Origin: Actinernus sp. WN-2022
Taxonomy: Eukaryota > Cnidaria > Anthozoa > Actiniaria > Actinernidae
Length of the DNA: 64,000 bases
NCBI GenBank assembly: GCA_030867875.1
Contig: JAOWCC010001634.1
Location: forward strand, 53,664,021-53,728,020
Direction: 5' to 3'
This document shows, in pieces, positions 58,715 to 64,000 of the stretch. The stretch's first letter is position 1. The number at the start of each line of letters is the position of its first letter. The notes under the pieces were generated by a model. The model ran no database searches. It was not told where the DNA came from and was given only the letters and a program-made list of their open reading frames with translations. A program made the translations under genes and the position numbers.

Positions 58715-60748
58715 TAAGATAACATCAGATTTGAGATATACATTGTGGTAATCTTTCATAGATTTCATATTAAAAGTTTTCCAAACATTTTTTGCATGTT
58801 GGTGATCCTCCTCTGATATCGTTGAATCATTTAGCTTTGAATAGAAGGCTTTGATAGGTGGAAGACTTGTGTGATCCAACTTTTCGATACTATCCATATA
58901 ATCATAAGGATAAACTCCTTTCCTTAGTAAGAGGTCCAACTCTTTTCCTTTATAGAATCTTTTCATATTCTTACAACTAGACTTATCTAGCTTGCTTACA
59001 AGATTTGCTAGACTCATTTGCATGAATTTGAAGCTGTCGATAAATCTAATATCTCGAGTAATATTTTTATTCTTACCATCCTTCATAAAGCTGTATATAA
59101 CTATCTTCTTCGTAAATGAAATATATTTCTCTTCATTATTTGGTATACAATCTATCTCACCTTCTGTCACACCTAAATTATTAATAAAAAGATGTGCATC
59201 ATATCCAGATAAGTTATGAAATACGACTGGAATAAATTTTGGGATTTTGTAATTAATATTACAATCATTATGTGCAGCACCTCTGTACTTACCTGTTAAG
59301 TGACAATGATCTAATACTTTATCACCAGCCAATGCATCTCCACAAATATGACAACTAGTAGATTCGTTATAAGGGATCTTATCTTCTTTTGTCATACATA
59401 CCTTCTTAGTGAATTTGATTTTTTTATAGATTTCTTTTATAGTAGTCTCGAGATAGTTTATACATATTTGTGAAACGTCGTCATCATATGACTTAGCTGT
59501 ATATGTAAATAATCTTGGTTTTAGTATGTTATCATCAAAGCATTTAACCATATAACAAAATCCTGATGGTTTATGTTTTTTATATTGTTTTGTATAGCTC
59601 TCACTATCATTAGGGCTACAAGTTGACATGCTCTCTGTAAAACATTCAAAATCAGCATAGATTATGAATGGAACTCTCATAGATCTATTATAATTCTTGA
59701 ATGACAACATAGTTCCTTTTTCTGGTAGCTCAAACTTAACAGCATCATGATCTGAACAGTATTCTATATGCTTGTTTAATGATTCTTCCGATTTGAATGA
59801 ATTCAAGCATCTATTACAAAAATACCTTTCATGACCATTTTTATTAACCTGTGATGATAGTAGTCTACTAAGATTCCTAATCCAACAATAATGATTTGTC
59901 TCATCTAAGTATTTAGGAAGAGGTACATGTATATATGAATTTGCTTTAATAGGATGATATTTATCAATATGTATATCAAAGTATAATACTTTATTAAACT
60001 TCCACCCCGAACCACTATTTTGGAATGTATCGATTTTTTCAAGTATAGTTTCAACTCCATTGTCAAATATTTCAGATACGTTTGTTGCTTCCATAATTGT
60101 TTCTATTTTGGAATGGAAGTTTCCTATATTAATAGTAGATAATCCTGTATTCAGATCTTCTTTTATAAACTCACACGTAAATATGAATTTCATTTTAATT
60201 GGTTTATTTTGTTGGTTTATTAGATTAACGACTCTTTGTTTGATATTATCAATAAAGGTTTTATAACCAACCTTATCTTGCCCTTCTATTCTAAATGTTT
60301 TCAAGAACCCTTTTATCGCAGTCTCATGTCGTTTAGGTTGTGACTTATATATTTGACTTATTTCCTCCTTCAACTTTTCAACACGTTCATTCGTTGTTTT
60401 CTTAATAGCCTCTGGAACATACGATATAATCTCATCAGCAAATTTATTTATTCTCTTATTAATTGCGTCTACAACATTCTTGGATAGCTTACCTAACGAT
60501 TTTGGATTATGTGATTTATTACCTACTGGCTTCAAAATCGGTACATCGATTTCTGGCACTTTTTGATTCATAATATTTCTTCTCATACGTTTAGTCCGTT
60601 TATGATCTTTAATTATCGACTCAGCGCGTGCACTAATTCTTGAGCTCCGTCTATTCTCTTTTACCATCAATTTAGCATGCTCATCTTTTACCGACTTGGA
60701 TTCTAGATTTTTCAATTCATGATATCTTTTCATTTTATTATCACTCAT

Positions 60749-61172
60749 CTCAATAATATATTATATGCGTCAAAGCTTTAAATCTTATTAGTACCATCAA
60801 GGTTTTAAAGAACTTGTCAATAAAGTTGTATTCTCAAGGCTACACACAAGCTAAAAACACTATCTACTTTTTGAGGTCTATATGATTGATATTGTTTAAT
60901 TCTCAAGGCTTATATGATCGATATTATTCCATTCTTACTATAAGACTCTTTTCTTAGGAAATATTTATATATTATTTATTATATATTTTATATTATCATA
61001 TTTATCATGTTATATTTTATATATTTTTTAATCATAATATTTTTCATTCATATTTTTTTTATATTCAAATAAATCGATTTCTTTACGCTTCCAAGGCTTA
61101 TATGAATGATATTGTTCCATCTTACTAGGTAAAACATCAATTTTAATTTGGTCTGTACTAGAGCAAGGTTTT
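60749..61172. other. Polymerase upstream region
   Basis: AT-rich. Contains three variants of ggcttatatgatcgatatt (about 60882, 60906, 61097) and the third copy of the 54222/54481 repeat. Probably the promoter side and subterminal part of the Polinton. Confidence 0.45.
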
Positions 61173-61790
61173 CTATTTATCATATATTTCATATTATTTC
61201 ATATTATTTATATTATATATTTATCTTATATTATATATTTATCTTATCTTATATATTTATTTCATATCATATATTTATTTCATATTATATCTTATATTAT
61301 ATATTTATTTCATATTATATATTTATTTCATATTATTTATATTATTCATATTATTTATATTACATATTTATTTTATATTATATATTTATCTTATATAATA
61401 TATTTATTTCATATTATTTATATTATAAATTTATTTTATATTATATATTTATCTTATATTATATATTTATTTCATATTATATATTTATTTCATATTATAT
61501 ATTTATTTCATATTATATATTTATTTCATATTATATATTTATTTTATATTATGTATTTATTTTATATTATGTATTTATTTTATATTATTCATATTATTCA
61601 TATTATTCATATTATTTATATTATATATTTATTTTATATTATATATTTATTTTATATTGTTTATATTATTTATATTATATATTTATTATATATTTATTAT
61701 ATATTATACATTTATTATATATTTATATTATATATTTATTTTATATTATATATTTATATTATTATTATTTATCATTATATTTTATTTAAT
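61150..61790 (+). repeat. (TATATTTATTTCATAT)n low-complexity array
   Basis: About 640 bp of 17-19-bp units of atatttatttcatattat with variants. The long Tyr/Ile/Phe-rich frames over it are artefacts of composition. Confidence 0.95.
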
Positions 61791-61910
61791 AGAATCAAAA
61801 AATTACAGTAGTCGGGAAAAGCAGATTGAAACGAATTTGGTAACGCATTTCCGAATGCGCTACCAAATGCGTTTCAATCGGCTTTTCCCTACTACTGTAA
61901 TTTTTTGATT
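61790..61910. mobile_element. 120-bp hairpin element at the Polinton/LINE junction
   Basis: Arms of about 57 bp pair almost perfectly (gaatcaaaaaattacagtag and ctactgtaattttttgattc; inner accaaatgcgtttcaatc). Mirror-image short frames over both strands confirm it. LINE coding resumes immediately after it. It is either a small MITE or a relic of the provirus end. Confidence 0.8.
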
Positions 61911-63260
61911 CAATTTTCAAAGAAGATATATTCGAATCACTCTTTATCGAATTCAAAACCAACAGTGATAGTGCAATAGTGATAGGGGTCATATATCGTC
62001 CGCCAAACAACAAAACTACCGACTTCGAAACAACAATCGAAGAGGTTCTAAATAAAATTAACCAGGAGAATAAATCATGTTACTTAATGGAAGATTTCAA
62101 GATAGATTTATTAAAAATAAGTACAAATACATATTCAAATAATTTCATAAATCAGTTGTTTTTATCTTCATTTTATCCTTTAATAAATAAAACAACAAGG
62201 ATAACACACAAAAGTGCAACTCTCATTGACAACATACTGACAAATACGGGCAATCCCTTTATGTAGGACGACACGAATTTTTACCAAAAATACAATAGAA
62301 TACAACACAATACAATTCAATACAACAATAGAACGCAACACAATACAATACAATAGAATACAATTTGGTAGCAATTCGTGTCGTCCTACATGAAGGGACG
62401 GCCCAAATACGTTCGAGAATGACAACATAAATGGAATTCTCTTTTCTGATATATCAGATCATCTACCTGTTTCTACAATAAAACGGGACGTCTCGAAAAA
62501 CCATGGTTTACAAACGGAATCTTAAAATCTTTAAAAACAAAGAACAAACTTTATAAAAAATATTTACACAAACCATCAACCGATAACACATTAATATATA
62601 AACAATACAGAAACAAACTCAATCACCTCAAAAGAATTTCCAAAAAAAATAATGGTATTACAAACACGTCATAACAATCTAAAACAAACTTGGAATCTTA
62701 TAAACGAAGTAATTAACAAGGAAAAAACCAAATCAACAATGCCTGAAACATTTCGAAACAACAATGAAACAATATCTGACCCATTCAAAATAGCTTTAAC
62801 GAATATTTCACTAACGTAGGTCCAAACCTTGCTAAAAACATACCCAAAGTAACTGCATCATTTAGATCATATTTAAAAAGAACCCATCATGAAAGTTTTT
62901 TTGCTGCACCTGTAACTGAAGAGGAAGTAGAAAAAGAACTACTTAAATTAAATACAAACAAAAGTACAGGATTCGACAAACTAAATCCAAAAGTCATGCG
63001 TCACATAACCCCATTTATTAAACAGCCATTGGCACTAATATTTAGCAAATCGTACAAAAATGAAGATAATGCTCTATTTTCGAACTACAGACCAGTAGCT
63101 GTCCTGCCATGCTTCTCGAAAATATTAGAGAAAATAATGTATAATGGACTAATCAGCTTCATAGAGAAACACAATGTATTGTACCCATCAACAATTTGGA
63201 TTCCGGGAAAACTACAACGGAATTAGCCATAATTAATTTAATTACCAAAATAACAGAAGC
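61907..63260 (+). mobile_element. CR1-like LINE, right part
   Basis: The endonuclease resumes (SIFKEDIFESLFIEF, AIVIGVIYRPPNNK, ATLIDNILTNTGN), is interrupted by the MITE at 62249-62403, continues (SDISDHLPVS, the SDH motif), then RT fingers with several frameshifts (LNTNKSTGFDKLNPKVMRHI, NYRPVAVLPCFSKILEKIMY). It ends near 63260 before RT motif A. With 42387-44435 it forms one old element split by the Polinton. Confidence 0.8.
62249..62403. mobile_element. MITE, copy B (GGCAATCCC/GGGACGGCC termini)
   Basis: 155 bp, same family as 2962-3100. Perfect 8-bp duplication CAAATACG on both sides (62241-62248 and 62404-62411). It is inserted in LINE endonuclease coding sequence, which continues across it. 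Confidence 0.9.
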
Positions 63261-64000
63261 TATTGATAAAAATAGGTACCCAGTGGGTATGTATGTCTAC
63301 TGATTTTGTAATACAAATGTAAAGCTGAGGGCCCCTCTGAGATTTTGGGTGAGGGTTACCACCTGGGTCTCCAAGCGATGACCCTATTTCAGACCAAAAT
63401 ATAAGATTTTCCATACCGTTTTTCGGACCTGTACTGATCTCTGTCATTACAAGCTAAATAAATGGAAATGTACGCCTTCGTATTTCCCTAAAAAAATCGT
63501 AACCTATTCCAGTTCAAAAAGGCAAAATGTATACCCTATTTCAGACTAAAACAGCTTGAAAAGCATACTCTTTGGTGTGGCATATACCTGTATAGCAGGT
63601 GTACCCCTGGGGGCAGGCTATATGTTTTGATAATGACTTTCACTTCATTCGAATAGTGTTATGGTCAATGAAAATTGTTGTCTAGTCATGCACTGAAAAG
63701 TTGGGGAAATGTCAGGATTTTTTTCCCTTGATGGGTGAAAATAATATTAAGCTTGAGAACGCAGTGTAAACTGAGAATACTAGCCAGCTTATACATATCC
63801 TGAGTCATGAAGCAGGGATTATCAATTATTTTATCGAGTTGTACTGATAGTTTTATTTGTATAATTACATTAGAAGTATTTATAACATAATTGACATTAG
63901 TAATCTGAATTTGAGCCATAATTATACGAGTCTAAGATCGTCAAGGTGTGTATATAGATGACAGGGCCACAGCTAGTGGGGGACAAGGGGGGCCATGCAG
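63261..64000. other. No recognisable gene; dispersed-repeat remnants
   Basis: tatttcagaccaaaatataa and ggcaaaatgtataccctatt at 63390-63560 resemble a repeat near 4430-4500. No coding region. Confidence 0.4.

Larger units (their letters stand above)
54748..60748 (-). pseudogene. Family B DNA polymerase, protein-primed type (interrupted)
   Basis: The N-terminal part (60748 to about 58715, ~678 codons) has a basic start, exonuclease motifs (YADFECF with the Asp/Glu pair; NLSGYDAHLF; YHNVYLKSD) and an inserted zinc/HNH-like unit (CHICGDALAGDKVLDHCHL, then RGAAHNDCN). A LINE (56234 to about 58714) cuts it right after motif Exo III. The palm follows in 56213-55656 (LDANNLYGWAM, motif A) and, after a frameshift near 55658, in 55659-54748 (LMNNSTFGKTMEN, motif B; LLFTDTDSLMYEI, motif C with the catalytic Asp pair). 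It would replicate the linear element from a terminal protein. The catalytic residues are retained, so loss is due to the insertion and frameshift. Confidence 0.92.
44436..61790. mobile_element. Polinton/adintovirus-like provirus (defective)
   Basis: About 17.4 kb. It carries the diagnostic Polinton set: family B DNA polymerase, retroviral-type integrase, major capsid protein and packaging ATPase. Further genes are small membrane/virion-like proteins, a BRO-N/VRR-NUC gene and repeat-domain proteins. Nearly all genes lie on the minus strand; only the integrase is on plus. The ends are approximate: they are set by where LINE coding stops (44435) and resumes (61907). No terminal inverted repeats or 6-bp target duplication can be seen, so at least one end is lost. 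Several genes carry frameshifts or insertions. Confidence 0.9.

Noticed and set aside
61148..61908. Long Tyr/Ile/Phe-rich open frames (213 and 86 codons)
   Set aside because: They are readings of a low-complexity TATATTTATTTC array and of a palindrome; no protein-like composition.

Overview
The window looks like repeat-rich nuclear DNA of an animal, most probably a cnidarian of the coral/anemone type. This is inferred from the intron-containing host gene, the tRNA-derived repeat family, CR1-like LINEs, RecQ-like helicase fragments in inverted-repeat elements and a Polinton-type provirus. No bacterial-style operons are present outside the provirus.

Host gene (7.2-34.4 kb, minus strand). Ten exons, which are not long open frames and were found by reading splice sites and phases, encode the C-terminal ~280 residues of the SNARE-disassembly ATPase NSF: the end of D1 and the whole D2 domain to the stop codon. 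All exon phases are mutually consistent. The 5' part of the gene was not found and may lie beyond position 64000 or be missing. Its introns are full of transposons. Two introns carry tandem arrays made from the gene's own splice junctions: about 20 copies of a 37-bp unit containing a 5' splice site (28.85-29.6 kb), and a triplicated 3' splice site (11.66-11.88 kb).

Mobile DNA outside the provirus. There are nested inverted-repeat elements at 0-5.5 kb, two 1.02-kb TTAA-flanked piggyBac-like elements (9.7 and 31.8 kb), and a 5.8-kb TTAA element (22.3-28.1 kb). Two elements (3.4-5.5 and 36.0-40.4 kb) share TAGCC termini, 9-bp target duplications and RecQ-like helicase fragments. A degraded CR1-like LINE lies in tandem tRNA-derived repeats inside the NSF minisatellite (29.6-33.6 kb). 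Other LINE 3' ends, MITEs and satellites are scattered through.

Polinton/adintovirus-like provirus (about 44.44-61.8 kb). It sits inside another CR1-like LINE (42.4-44.4 and 61.9-63.3 kb). It carries a protein-primed-type family B DNA polymerase, a retroviral-type integrase, a major capsid protein, an FtsK/HerA-type packaging ATPase, a BRO-N/VRR-NUC-like gene, several small membrane or virion-like proteins, and a pair of repeat-domain proteins. It is dead or dying: the polymerase is split by a LINE insertion and a frameshift, the integrase has a frameshift and a stop, the ATPase and BRO genes have frameshifts, and no terminal inverted repeats can be seen. The capsid frame and several small genes remain open, so decay is recent or uneven. 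All functions are inferred from sequence motifs read by eye; no database search was possible.
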